A stretch of DNA of 64,000 nucleotides from Cryobacterium zongtaii. GTDB lineage: Bacteria > Actinomycetota > Actinomycetes > Actinomycetales > Microbacteriaceae. The notes under the pieces are model-generated. The model searched no databases and was not told the origin of the DNA. It worked only from the letters and a program-made list of their open reading frames with translations. The stretch covers positions 1-64,000 of the forward strand of contig NZ_PPXD01000027.1 in the NCBI RefSeq assembly GCF_002909375.1, in the 5' to 3' direction. Of this stretch, positions 25,124 to 33,685 are shown piece by piece; the first letter of the stretch is position 1; each line of letters opens with the position of its first letter. Position numbers and translations under genes: made by a program.

Positions 25124-25425
25124 GAGATCTCCTTCGATCCGCGAGCAGTCCAAACCGGCCAAATCATCGCCATGTCAACGTAAGACATTTTGCAGACATT
25201 GGCAAGAGTTTTTTGATCGAGAAACCCGTGAGTTCCCCGCTATCCCAACGATCTGCGGCACCCAAGTGTGAATAGGACAACTTCGGACAGCGCTGACATT
25301 TTTGTTTGACGGCCCGCCAAAACCGGGCCTAGCATGAGGCCCAACAGCAACACCAGAGATCCACGGGCGGGAAGTCGCGGTCGTGTCTCAACGGGTCAAT
25401 GGTGATACCGATTAGGAGAAAACCG
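25124..25425. other. divergent regulatory region between lacI-type gene and sugar ABC operon (302 bp)
   Basis: Non-coding. It is notably A/T-richer than its surroundings around 25,165-25,310, with GACATT repeated (25186, 25195 and 25295 areas) and two A/T tracts. It contains the ABC operon promoter at 25306-25335 and the AGGAG site for the binding protein gene. LacI-type operators are expected here; the clearest palindrome is inside the promoter spacer (separate entry). Confidence 0.55.
25306..25335 (+). promoter_or_regulatory. sugar ABC operon promoter with palindrome in the spacer
   Basis: -35 TTGACG (25306-25311), 18-base spacer, -10 TAGCAT (25330-25335). The spacer is almost filled by the perfect inverted repeat GGCCCG-N7-CGGGCC (25311-25329), where a bound repressor would block RNA polymerase. 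Assignment of this operator to the divergent LacI protein is an inference; the repeat lacks the central CG of classical LacI/PurR sites. Confidence 0.55.
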
Positions 25426-26718
25426 ATGGCAAAGAAGCTCATCATGGGGGTAGCCGCTCTGGCGGCCACCGCACTACTAGCAGGATGCTCCGGGTCGGCC
25501 CCGGCAGACGAGGGCGAGATCACCGGGGAGATCACCGTGATCACCCAGCGCACCGACATCGTCGACACCGTCTTCAAGGACTACGCCGCCCAGTTCGAAA
25601 AGGCCTACCCCGGCACCTCCGTCAAGTTCGAGGCCATCAAGGACTACGAAACCGACATCTCCACCCGGTTGTCCTCGGGCAGCTACGGTGACGTGCTCCT
25701 CATTCCCAGCACCGTCACCAAGGTGCAGCTGGCACAGTTCTTCGAGCCGTTGGGTTCCCTGGAGGAGATGAGCGAGACCTACCGCTTCGTCGCCGAGAAA
25801 GCCTACGACGACCTCGCCTACGGAGTCGCCATCACCGGAAACGCTCAGGGCATCGTCTACAACAAGAATGTCTGGGCCGACGCCGGCGTCACCGAGATGC
25901 CGACCACCCCCGATGAGTTCCTCGCCGACCTCCAGCTCATCAAGGACAACACCGACGCGGTGCCGTACTACACGAACTACGGCGACGGCTGGCCGCTGAG
26001 CCAGTGGGACGGCAACCGGGCCGCGACCGGCGACAAGGACGCGTCAATCACCCTCGTCGAGTCCGACGCCCCGTGGGCGACCGGCGAGTACCACGAGATC
26101 GCCGACGGGCTGCTCTACGACATCGTCGCGCAGGGCCTGAGTGAAGAAGACCCCACCACCACGGACTGGGAATCGTCCAAGGGCGGGCTCGGCAGCGGCG
26201 AGATCGGCTCCATGGTCCTGGGCTCCTGGGCCATCACCCAGATGCAGGATGCCGCGGTGACCGCCGGCGGATCGGCCGAGGACATCGGCTACATGGCCTT
26301 CCCCAGTGCCGTCGACGGACAGTCGTACTCCACGATCGGTGGCGACTACCAGAACGCCATCAGCATCAACTCGAAGAACAAGGCCACGGCCCGCGCCTGG
26401 ATCGACTGGTTCGCCCAGGAGTCCGGCTACGCCACAGACCAGGGCGGGCTCTCCCCCGTCGTCGACGGCCCCGCCCCGGACGCCCTCGCTGACTTCACCG
26501 CCAGCGGCGTCGAATTCCTCGAGCTCACGCCGGTGCCGGCCGACCAGGCCACCCTGGAGAACGACATCACCAGCGAGTCCGAGATCGACCTGACCGGCCC
26601 GCTCTACCGCCAGAAGATCGTCGACACCGCCCGCGGTGCCGCCGACGGCGACAAGGCGTCGCTCTTCGCCGACCTGAACGCTGCCTGGGCCAAGGCCAAG
26701 GCATCCGTCGAGGGCTAG
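25426..26718 (+). CDS. sugar ABC transporter substrate-binding lipoprotein
   Basis: Captures an oligosaccharide outside the membrane for the two permeases that follow. The 430-residue protein starts with a lipoprotein signal peptide (MAKKLIMGVAALAATALLAGC, lipobox LLAGC). It continues as an extracellular solute-binding protein family 1 fold (GEITVITQRTDIVDTVFKDY; NVWADAGVTEMPTTPDEF; GDYQNAISINSKNKATARAW). The ATG at 25426 follows TTAGGAG at 8 bases. It is the first gene of the operon and is separated from the permeases by a stem-loop. Confidence 0.94.
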   Translation: MAKKLIMGVAALAATALLAGCSGSAPADEGEITGEITVITQRTDIVDTVFKDYAAQFEKAYPGTSVKFEAIKDYETDISTRLSSGSYGDVLLIPSTVTKVQLAQFFEPLGSLEEMSETYRFVAEKAYDDLAYGVAITGNAQGIVYNKNVWADAGVTEMPTTPDEFLADLQLIKDNTDAVPYYTNYGDGWPLSQWDGNRAATGDKDASITLVESDAPWATGEYHEIADGLLYDIVAQGLSEEDPTTTDWESSKGGLGSGEIGSMVLGSWAITQMQDAAVTAGGSAEDIGYMAFPSAVDGQSYSTIGGDYQNAISINSKNKATARAWIDWFAQESGYATDQGGLSPVVDGPAPDALADFTASGVEFLELTPVPADQATLENDITSESEIDLTGPLYRQKIVDTARGAADGDKASLFADLNAAWAKAKASVEG

Positions 26719-26764
26719 GCCCCGTCCCCACCCGCACCACCAGGGGAAGTCCGCAGTAACAGCC

Positions 26765-26791
26765 GGCCGGCCGGGCATTCAACGGCCGGCC
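26765..26791 (+). terminator. intercistronic stem-loop after the sugar-binding protein gene
   Basis: Perfect 9-bp GC stem (GGCCGGCCG / CGGCCGGCC) with a 9-base loop. No T-run follows, so it is more likely a partial terminator or 3'-end stabiliser that lets the binding protein be made in excess over the permeases. A similar hairpin lies after the other binding protein gene at 50622-50650. Confidence 0.55.
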
Positions 26792-26839
26792 GCGCTCTGC
26801 CCAGACCGACACTGCCCCAGGCAAAAGAAAGGACGCTCG

Positions 26840-27802
26840 GTGTCTCAACAACTGGCCCCAGCGAAAGCGCCGGACCTGTTCAGCCGGTTCTCGCACCGCT
26901 TCATCCGCACCACCATCAGCGCAACCGGCAAACGCAAAGACTCCATCGTCATGCCGTGGCTGTTCCTGGCCATCCCGCTGGCCCTGCTGATCACGTTCAC
27001 CTATATCCCGGTGGGCAACATGATCTGGTACAGCTTCACCTCCTGGGACGGCCTGGACAAGACCAAAGACGTCGTCGGGCTGAACAACTTCGTCAAGATC
27101 TTCACCGATCCCAAGTACTGGCAGGTCTTCGTGGTCAGCCTGTACTACTTCGGGGCGTCGTTCCTGCAGATGGCCCTGGCGCTCTACTTCGCCACGATCC
27201 TCAGCTTCAAGACCCGGTTCCGCAACCTGTTCAAGGGCATCCTGTTCTTTCCCTACCTGATCAACGCCGTCGCCATCGCGTTCATCTTCCTGTTCTTCTT
27301 CCGCCCGGGCGGCACCCTCGACGCCGTGCTCGGCTTCGTCGGCCTCGGCGAGCTCTCCACCCAGTGGCTCGGTAACCCGGATGTGGTCAACTACTCCCTC
27401 GCCGGCGTCGCCATCTGGCGCTACATCGGCCTCAACTTCGTGCTCTTCCTCGGCGCGATCCAGTCGATCCCCGGCGAACTCTACGAGGCGGCCGACCTGG
27501 ACGGCGCGAACAAGTGGCAGCAGTTCCGCTACATCATCGCCCCGGGCATCCAGCGCATCATCAGCCTGTCCTTCATCCTGGCTATCGCCGGCAGCCTCTC
27601 CGCGTTCGAACTGCCGTACATCATCACCGGCGGCACCAACGGCAGCATGACCTTCGTCATCCAGACCATCCAAACGGCCTTCGTGTACCGCAAGGTCGGA
27701 CTGGCCTCGGCGATGGCGGTCATCCTGCTCATCATCGTGCTGCTCGTCACCTGGCTGCAGCGCAAGGTCGTCCCCGACGAGAAAGTGACGTTGGCCTCAT
27801 GA
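26840..27802 (+). CDS. sugar ABC transporter permease (MalF-like)
   Basis: One of the two membrane subunits of a carbohydrate importer (CUT1 type). The 320 residues include about six membrane helices (WLFLAIPLALLITFTYIPV first) and the ATPase-docking EAA loop EAADLDGANKWQQFRYIIAPG. The start is GTG after AAAGGACG. It overlaps the next permease by ATGA. No ATPase gene is in the operon, so a shared MsiK-type ATPase from elsewhere is expected, as is usual for actinobacterial CUT1 systems. Confidence 0.94.
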   Translation: MSQQLAPAKAPDLFSRFSHRFIRTTISATGKRKDSIVMPWLFLAIPLALLITFTYIPVGNMIWYSFTSWDGLDKTKDVVGLNNFVKIFTDPKYWQVFVVSLYYFGASFLQMALALYFATILSFKTRFRNLFKGILFFPYLINAVAIAFIFLFFFRPGGTLDAVLGFVGLGELSTQWLGNPDVVNYSLAGVAIWRYIGLNFVLFLGAIQSIPGELYEAADLDGANKWQQFRYIIAPGIQRIISLSFILAIAGSLSAFELPYIITGGTNGSMTFVIQTIQTAFVYRKVGLASAMAVILLIIVLLVTWLQRKVVPDEKVTLAS

Positions 27803-28623
27803 TCAGACATCTCGGCACCACGGGGAAGTACCTGTCCCTCGTTCTCGGTTCGCTCGTCGCGCTCGTGCCCATCATCGTGATCCTGTTCGCGTCGCTGAAG
27901 AGCAACACCGAATACGCCACCACCGGCCCCCTGGTGCCTCCGTCGAACTGGTTCAACTTCGCCAACTTCGCCACGGCCTTCGTCGACGGACGGATGATGC
28001 TCGGGTTCCTGAACACCTCGATCATCGCGGTGATCTCCGTCACCGGCACCATCCTGATCGGCACCATGGCCGCGTACGTGCTCGACAGATTCGAGTTCCG
28101 CTTCAAGAAGGTGGTCTTCGGGCTCTTCCTCGTGGCCACCCTGGTTCCGGCCGTCACCACCCAGGTGGCGACCTATCAGGTGGTGAACTTCTTCCACCTG
28201 GTCAACACCCACGGGGCGGCGATCATCCTGTTCATGGGTACAGACATCCTCTCGATCTACATCTTCATCCAGTTCATGCAGTCGATCCCCCGGTCGCTCG
28301 ACGAAGCCGCCATGCTCGACGGCGCGAGCCGGTTCGGGGTGTACTGGCGCATCATCCTGCCGCTGCTCGGCCCCGCCATCGCCACGGTCGTCATCATCAA
28401 GGGCATCGCCATCTACAACGAGTTCTACATCCCGTACCTCTATATGCCCGCTCAGGACCTGGCCGTGATCAGCACCTCGCTCTTCAGGTTCCAGGGACCG
28501 TACGGCGCACAGTGGGAGATCATCGCGGCCGGCATCATGATCGTCATCGTGCCGACCCTGATCATCTTCCTGTTCCTGCAACGATTCATCTACAACGGCG
28601 TCACGTCCGGAGCCACCAAGTAA
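27799..28623 (+). CDS. sugar ABC transporter permease (MalG-like)
   Basis: Second membrane subunit of the importer, 274 residues. It has six membrane helices beginning LSLVLGSLVALVPIIVILFA and the EAA loop DEAAMLDGASRFGVYWRIIL. It has the short N-terminus typical of MalG/LacG-type subunits. The ATG at 27799 overlaps the stop of the first permease; the frame is open further upstream, but that region belongs to the other permease. Confidence 0.94.
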   Translation: MIRHLGTTGKYLSLVLGSLVALVPIIVILFASLKSNTEYATTGPLVPPSNWFNFANFATAFVDGRMMLGFLNTSIIAVISVTGTILIGTMAAYVLDRFEFRFKKVVFGLFLVATLVPAVTTQVATYQVVNFFHLVNTHGAAIILFMGTDILSIYIFIQFMQSIPRSLDEAAMLDGASRFGVYWRIILPLLGPAIATVVIIKGIAIYNEFYIPYLYMPAQDLAVISTSLFRFQGPYGAQWEIIAAGIMIVIVPTLIIFLFLQRFIYNGVTSGATK

Positions 28624-28646
28624 TGTCTGGAAACCCGTAATGTCTG
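28621..28646 (+). repeat. duplicated TAATGTCTG creating a five-codon mini-ORF before the GH2 gene
   Basis: TAATGTCTG occurs at 28621-28629 and 28638-28646. The first copy holds the permease stop TAA and an ATG that opens MSGNP-stop; that stop (28638-28640) overlaps the real start of the beta-mannosidase by one base. A ribosome finishing the permease could re-initiate on the mini-ORF and then on the enzyme. Confidence 0.5.
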
Positions 28647-31150
28647 CACACACCATCCCCTCGTCCTCCCCTGCTCCCGTCACCCGGTTGCTCGACACCG
28701 ACTGGAGTGTCACAGCTCTGGACGGACCGGTGCCGGCGAGCATCCGGCGCCTCACCGTGCCGGCCACCGTGCCCGGATCCGTGCACACCGACCTGCTGGC
28801 CGCCGAGCTGATTCCCGACCCGTACCTCGACGGCAACGAGCAGCTGCTCTCCTGGATCGGGCTGACGGACTGGCGCTACAGCACCACCTTCGCCTGGAAC
28901 CCGGCCGGGGCCGAGAAGACCGACCTGGTCTTCGCCGGGCTCGACACCATCGCCGAGATCGAGCTGAACGGGGTGTCGCTGGGCAGTACCCGCAATATGC
29001 ACCGCAGCTACAGCTTCGACGTGAGTGCCCGCCTCAAAGCCGGCCTCAACGAGCTCGTGGTGGTGTTTCGCTCCCCCATCAAGGCCGCGGATGCCGCGAG
29101 CCTGGACCTCGGCTACCGTCCGCACGTGAACCACCACCCCTACAACGCCATTCGCAAGATGGCCTGCAGCTTCGGCTGGGACTGGGGCATCGACACGTCC
29201 ACCTCCGGGCTATGGAAGCCGGTGACCCTGGTCAGCTGGTCGACCGCCCGGCTGGCGAGTGTGCGCCCGATCGCCACGGTGTCTGACCCGACAGGGCCGA
29301 CCAGCACCGGGCTGGTGGACGTCCACGTGGAGGTGGACCGCGCTACGGAGACCCCGGTCAGCGTCACGGCATCCGTCGCCGGCGTCAGCCGCACCGTGGA
29401 GCTGCCGGCCGGAGCGACCGGCGCCACCGTGAGCCTGAGCGTGCCCGACGTGGACCTGTGGTGGCCGCTCGGCTACGGTGAGCACCCGCTCTACGAGCTG
29501 GAGGTCACTCTGCGCGCGGCCGACACCGCGGTGGAACTGGACCGGTCGAGCACCCGGATCGGCTTCCGCACCGTCGAATTCGACACCACGCCCGACGAGA
29601 ACGGTACCCCGTTCACCCTGGTCATCAACGGCCAACCGGTGTTCGTGCGGGGCGCCAACTGGATCCCCGACGACGCCTTCCCGCACCGGGTCACCAAAGC
29701 CCGCTATCTCGACCGGCTCACACAGGCCGAGTTCGCCAACATCAACCTGATCCGGGTGTGGGGCGGCGGCATTTTCGAGAGCGACGACTTCTACCACCTC
29801 TGCGACGAGCGCGGCATCCTCACCTGGCAGGACTTCCTGCTCGCCTGCGCCGCCTACGCCGAAGAGGCCCCGCTCGGCGACGAGATCGAGGCCGAGGCCC
29901 GGGAGAACGTCGCGAGGCTCGCCGCGCATCCGTCGCTCGTGGTGCTGAACGGCAACAACGAGAACCTCTGGGGCTTCGAGGAATGGAACTGGAAGCTGCG
30001 CCTGGACGGCAAGACCTGGGGCGGCGGCTTCTACTACGACGTGTTTCCCGCCCTGGTCGCCGAGCTGGCCCCGCACATCGGCTACACGCCCGGCAGTCCG
30101 TTCTCCCCGGTTGCCGGCACTGCCTCCAATGACCTGCACCCCAACGATCCCGAGCACGGCACCATGCACATCTGGGACCTCTGGAACCAGCGGGACTACC
30201 CCGCATACCGCGAGTACCAGCCGCGCTTCGTGGCCGAGTTCGGCTGGCAGGGCCCGCCCACCTGGTCGACCCTGACGGAATCGATCCACGATGAGCCGCT
30301 GACCCCGGAATCGCCGGGCATGCTCGTGCACCAGAAGGCCATGGAGGGCAACGTCAAGCTCACCGACGGGCTGCTGCCGCACCTGCCGCTGCCCAGAGAG
30401 ACCGGCGACTGGCACTGGGCGATGTCACTGAACCAGGCCACCGCTATCAGCACCGCGATCGAGCACTTCCGCTCGCTCTCTCCACACTGCATGGGCAGCA
30501 TAGTCTGGCAGCTCAACGACTGCTGGCCGGTCACCTCCTGGGCCGCCGTGGACGGCTACGGCCGGCCGAAGCCCCTGCTTTACGCGATCAAGCACGCCTA
30601 CGCCGACAGGCTGGTCACCATCCAGCCCCGCGAGAGCGGCCTGGCCGTCATCGCGGTCAACGACTCCGCCGACACCTGGAGCGGCGAGCTCCTGGTGCGG
30701 CGGTACACAGACACGGGAGCCGTCCTGGCCGAGCACGCCGAGCGGGTCACCCTGCCGGCGCGGTCGAGCGTGACCGTGCCGCTGCCCGCATCCGTGTCCG
30801 CGGCAACGGATGCGGCAGCGGAGCTCCTCCGCGCCGAGCTGGCCGGGGTGCGTGGGCACTGGTTCTTCGCCGAAGCCCGAGACAGCACCCTGACACCGGC
30901 CAACCCCGAGGTGAGCGCCGTGCGCACCGCCGACGGCTACAGCGTGCGGGTCACCGTTCCGGTGCTGACCCGCGACCTGGTCTTGTTGGTCGACAAGGTC
31001 GACCCGGATGCCCTGGTCGACGACATGCTGGTCACCCTGCTGCCCGGCGAAAGCGTGGTCTTCACGGTCACCTCTCTGCTCGAGGTCGACCCGGCAGCTT
31101 TCACGGTGCCGGGTGTGCTGCGCAGCACCAATCAGCTGGTGCGGCGGTGA
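28640..31150 (+). CDS. beta-mannosidase, glycoside hydrolase family 2
   Basis: Predicted to release mannose from the non-reducing ends of imported beta-mannosides in the cytoplasm (no signal peptide). The 836 residues have the GH2 layout: N-terminal sugar-binding fold (VPATVPGSVHTDLLAAELI; FAGLDTIAEIELNG), immunoglobulin-like part, then the TIM barrel. The barrel has the acid/base Glu about 441 in NGNNENLWG and the nucleophile Glu about 533 in FVAEFGWQGPP. GNN-E and EFGWQ are typical of beta-mannosidases rather than beta-galactosidases. It overlaps the next gene by 4 bases (GTGA). Confidence 0.93.
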   Translation: MSAHTIPSSSPAPVTRLLDTDWSVTALDGPVPASIRRLTVPATVPGSVHTDLLAAELIPDPYLDGNEQLLSWIGLTDWRYSTTFAWNPAGAEKTDLVFAGLDTIAEIELNGVSLGSTRNMHRSYSFDVSARLKAGLNELVVVFRSPIKAADAASLDLGYRPHVNHHPYNAIRKMACSFGWDWGIDTSTSGLWKPVTLVSWSTARLASVRPIATVSDPTGPTSTGLVDVHVEVDRATETPVSVTASVAGVSRTVELPAGATGATVSLSVPDVDLWWPLGYGEHPLYELEVTLRAADTAVELDRSSTRIGFRTVEFDTTPDENGTPFTLVINGQPVFVRGANWIPDDAFPHRVTKARYLDRLTQAEFANINLIRVWGGGIFESDDFYHLCDERGILTWQDFLLACAAYAEEAPLGDEIEAEARENVARLAAHPSLVVLNGNNENLWGFEEWNWKLRLDGKTWGGGFYYDVFPALVAELAPHIGYTPGSPFSPVAGTASNDLHPNDPEHGTMHIWDLWNQRDYPAYREYQPRFVAEFGWQGPPTWSTLTESIHDEPLTPESPGMLVHQKAMEGNVKLTDGLLPHLPLPRETGDWHWAMSLNQATAISTAIEHFRSLSPHCMGSIVWQLNDCWPVTSWAAVDGYGRPKPLLYAIKHAYADRLVTIQPRESGLAVIAVNDSADTWSGELLVRRYTDTGAVLAEHAERVTLPARSSVTVPLPASVSAATDAAAELLRAELAGVRGHWFFAEARDSTLTPANPEVSAVRTADGYSVRVTVPVLTRDLVLLVDKVDPDALVDDMLVTLLPGESVVFTVTSLLEVDPAAFTVPGVLRSTNQLVRR

Positions 31151-32235
31151 GGAACAAGACCGGGCCCGATGCGGCATCCGTTCTCACCGAACCGGTCTGC
31201 GGCATGACCTGGGGCTGGACGGGCGTTCGGGGAACCTGGGCGACCCCGGCGGCCGCCGACTCGATGCGGCTCATGGCCGGCCTCGGCGTGAACTGGACCG
31301 CCCTGGCCTACGCGGCGTTGCAGGACACCGCCCAGTCGGAGGAGATACCGTTCGGCGACGCGCCGACGGTAGCCGACGACGAGGTGCGCTGGGCCATCCG
31401 CGAGGCCAAAGCGCACGGGCTCAAGGTCTGCCTCAAGCCCGTGGTCAACTGCGCCGACGGCACTTGGCGCGCCTACATCGGCTTCTTCGACTGGGAGGTG
31501 CCCGGCGAACCCGGCTGGACCGCCTGGTTCCGGTCGTACACGGCGTTCATCCTGCACGCCGCCCGGCTCGCCGAGGAGGAGGGCGCAGAGATGCTCTGCA
31601 TAGGCTGCGAGATGGTGCGCGCCGACGGCCAGGATGCGCGCTGGCGCACCCTGATCACCGCGGTGCGCGAGGTTTACAGCGGCCTGGTGACCTACAACTG
31701 CGACAAGTTCCAGGAGGACCACGTCTCCTGGTGGGACGCCGTCGACGTGATCACCTCCAGCGGCTACTACCCGATCGACACCTGGGACGAGCAGCTGGAT
31801 CGCATCGAGCAGGTCGTGACGGCCACCGGCAAACCGTTCTTCTTCATGGAGGCCGGCTGCCCGAGCCGCACCGGCTCACCCGACAAGCCCAACGACTGGG
31901 CCCTGCCAGGGGTTCCCTCCGGCGCCGAGCAGCTGCGCTACTACGAGGACATGTTCGCGGCCACCGGTCGGCGAGAATGGATGCGCGGCTTCATGCTCTG
32001 GGACTGGCCGACGACCCTGTACGCGGCGGCCGATGCGGCGCAGAATGACGACTACTGCGTCTACGGCAAACCCGCCGCAGACTTCCTGGGCCGCCAGTAC
32101 CGGGCCTGGCTGGCCGCACCGCCCAGTTCCGCACCGCCGAGTTCCGCACCGCCCGGTTCCGCACTGCTCAGTTCAACACCACCCGCACCCGTACGACCCG
32201 CACCCGTACCACCCGCAAGAACGGACCACCCATGA
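31147..32235 (+). CDS. glycoside hydrolase, GH113-like (beta-mannanase clan)
   Basis: Predicted cytoplasmic TIM-barrel enzyme acting on beta-1,4-mannosyl chains. The 362 residues include GMTWGWTGVRGTW, the AKAHGLKVCLKPVVNC strand, the likely acid/base Glu about 155 in CIGCEMV and the likely nucleophile Glu about 235 in FFMEAGCPS. These two positions fit clan GH-A and resemble GH113 (IG-E and E-GY/GC). From about residue 320 the C-terminus is a Pro/Ser/Ala repeat tail with no fold. The GTG start overlaps the GH2 stop. The family call is by eye and less certain than the fold. Confidence 0.78.
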   Translation: MRNKTGPDAASVLTEPVCGMTWGWTGVRGTWATPAAADSMRLMAGLGVNWTALAYAALQDTAQSEEIPFGDAPTVADDEVRWAIREAKAHGLKVCLKPVVNCADGTWRAYIGFFDWEVPGEPGWTAWFRSYTAFILHAARLAEEEGAEMLCIGCEMVRADGQDARWRTLITAVREVYSGLVTYNCDKFQEDHVSWWDAVDVITSSGYYPIDTWDEQLDRIEQVVTATGKPFFFMEAGCPSRTGSPDKPNDWALPGVPSGAEQLRYYEDMFAATGRREWMRGFMLWDWPTTLYAAADAAQNDDYCVYGKPAADFLGRQYRAWLAAPPSSAPPSSAPPGSALLSSTPPAPVRPAPVPPARTDHP

Positions 32236-33161
32236 GTGTCGAATCCAGCTCCCTCACCATCGATGCCGGCCAAACCGGTATCCGGGCGCGCCTGCACACC
32301 GGGAACGGCGAGTGGGTTCCGTTCGAATTCGGCGGGATCCGCACCGACAGCGCCCTGATCCCCCAGCTCGGCGAGGTCGTCGCCTCCGTCGCGTCATCGA
32401 CCCGGCAGCCGATCGTCACCGTCAGCGCCGGCATCTCCGGCTTCTCGAAGGCCGAAACCGACCCGCGCGAACTCCTTGCCGCCGGCGCGGCACTCGGGGT
32501 GCGCGAGGTCTTCCTCGCCCACGACTCCGTCACGAGCTACCTCGGCGCCCTCGGGGACGAGCTCGGCGTGGTCGTCGCCGCCGGCACCGGCGTGGTCACC
32601 CTCGCGGTGGGTGCGAACGATGTGGCCCGCATCGACGGTTGGGGCAACCTGATCGGCGACGCCGGCAGCGGCTACTGGCTCGGCCGCGCAGCCCTGGACG
32701 CCGTGATGCGCGCCTACGACGGCCGCGGCCCCGCAACCGCGCTGTCCGCCGTCATGCGCCGGGAGTTCCCCCACATCGAAATGGCCTACCTCGAGCTGCA
32801 GGCCGATCCGCTGCGGGTGAGCCGCATCGCCGCCTACTCCCGTCAGGTCACCGAACTGGCCGCAACGGATGCCGTCGCCGCCGCGATCTGCGCCGGAGCC
32901 GCCGCAGAGCTGGTGCTCTCGGCCGCCACCGGGCTCCGCCGGGTCGGCGAAGACACCAGCCCGTCCCCCGTGGTCTGCGGCATCGGCGGGGTGCTGCGCG
33001 CCCCCGAGATCGCCACCCGGTTCGAGCGGGGTCTGCGCGAGCTGTGGCCAGACGTCGACATCCGCCCCGCCATCGCCAACGCCCTCGACGGCGCCGAGTA
33101 CCTGGCCCGGCTGGCCCCCACCAGCGCCCTGCGCGACCGCATCGCCAGCTCGATCGGCTAG
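32232..33161 (+). CDS. BadF/BadG-type sugar kinase (N-acetylglucosamine kinase-like)
   Basis: An ASKHA-fold ATPase predicted to phosphorylate a monosaccharide. The 309 residues have phosphate loop 1 (LTIDAGQTGIRARL), a loop-2 region (FLAHDSVTSYLGAL), the VVVAAGTGVVTLAVG segment, and the adenosine loop near CGIGGVLRAPEI, as in GlcNAc kinases. The family also contains 2-hydroxyacyl-CoA dehydratase activators, but the iron-binding cysteines of those proteins are absent. It overlaps the GH113-like gene by ATGA and ends the carbohydrate operon, so mannose or glucosamine-type sugar released by the hydrolases is the probable substrate (inference). Confidence 0.85.
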   Translation: MSVESSSLTIDAGQTGIRARLHTGNGEWVPFEFGGIRTDSALIPQLGEVVASVASSTRQPIVTVSAGISGFSKAETDPRELLAAGAALGVREVFLAHDSVTSYLGALGDELGVVVAAGTGVVTLAVGANDVARIDGWGNLIGDAGSGYWLGRAALDAVMRAYDGRGPATALSAVMRREFPHIEMAYLELQADPLRVSRIAAYSRQVTELAATDAVAAAICAGAAAELVLSAATGLRRVGEDTSPSPVVCGIGGVLRAPEIATRFERGLRELWPDVDIRPAIANALDGAEYLARLAPTSALRDRIASSIG

Positions 33162-33187
33162 CGCCGGCAGGCCGGATTGTCAGTCGG

Positions 33188-33685
33188 CTAGCCCAGCTGG
33201 AGCAGGGCGGCCTCGAAGGCCACCCAGGGCAGCATGGCGCACTTGACCCTGGCCGGGTACTTGGAGACGCCGGCGAACGCCGCGGCGTCTCCGAGCACCT
33301 CTTCGTCGGGTTCGATGGTGCCGCGGGAGCGCAGCATCTCCCGGAACAGGTCGAGCATGACCAGCGACTCGGCGACGCTGGTGCCGCGCACGGTGTCGTT
33401 GAGCACTGAGGCCGACGCCATCGAGATGGAGCAGCCGACGCCCCGCCAGGCGAAGCCGTCGATCCGGGCATCCGCCCCGGCGCCGGACAGGGCCACCCGC
33501 ACGGTGATCTCATCGCCGCAGGTGGTGTTCACCTGGTGCGACTGGGCCTGGCGCAGACCGGCGGCGGCGGCGACCGCTGCCGCGTCCTCGTCGAGCTCCG
33601 ACAGCTCGGCGACGGCGCCGTGCGCGGACTTCGCGTGGTCGAGGATGATCTGCTGGTACAGCTGCTGCATGGCGGACGAGGTCAT
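33188..33685 (-). CDS. sufU: SufU-type iron-sulfur / sulfur-transfer protein
   Basis: SufU accepts sulfur from SufS with the help of a bound zinc ion and supports Fe-S cluster assembly. The 165 residues show the three conserved Cys environments: VNTTCGDEITVRV (with an Asp two residues later), VGCSISMASASVL and RVKCAMLPW. The typical 18-20-residue insertion of SufU relative to IscU is present. Its ATG overlaps the sufS stop by 4 bases. No sufB, sufC or sufD is in the window. Confidence 0.92.
   Translation of the reverse strand: MTSSAMQQLYQQIILDHAKSAHGAVAELSELDEDAAAVAAAAGLRQAQSHQVNTTCGDEITVRVALSGAGADARIDGFAWRGVGCSISMASASVLNDTVRGTSVAESLVMLDLFREMLRSRGTIEPDEEVLGDAAAFAGVSKYPARVKCAMLPWVAFEAALLQLG

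Noticed and set aside
33156..33191. Direct repeat TCGGCTAGC at the convergent ends of the kinase and sufU genes as an attachment site
   Set aside because: It is formed by two coding ends with TAG stops; no integrase or tRNA nearby, and 9 bases is too little evidence.
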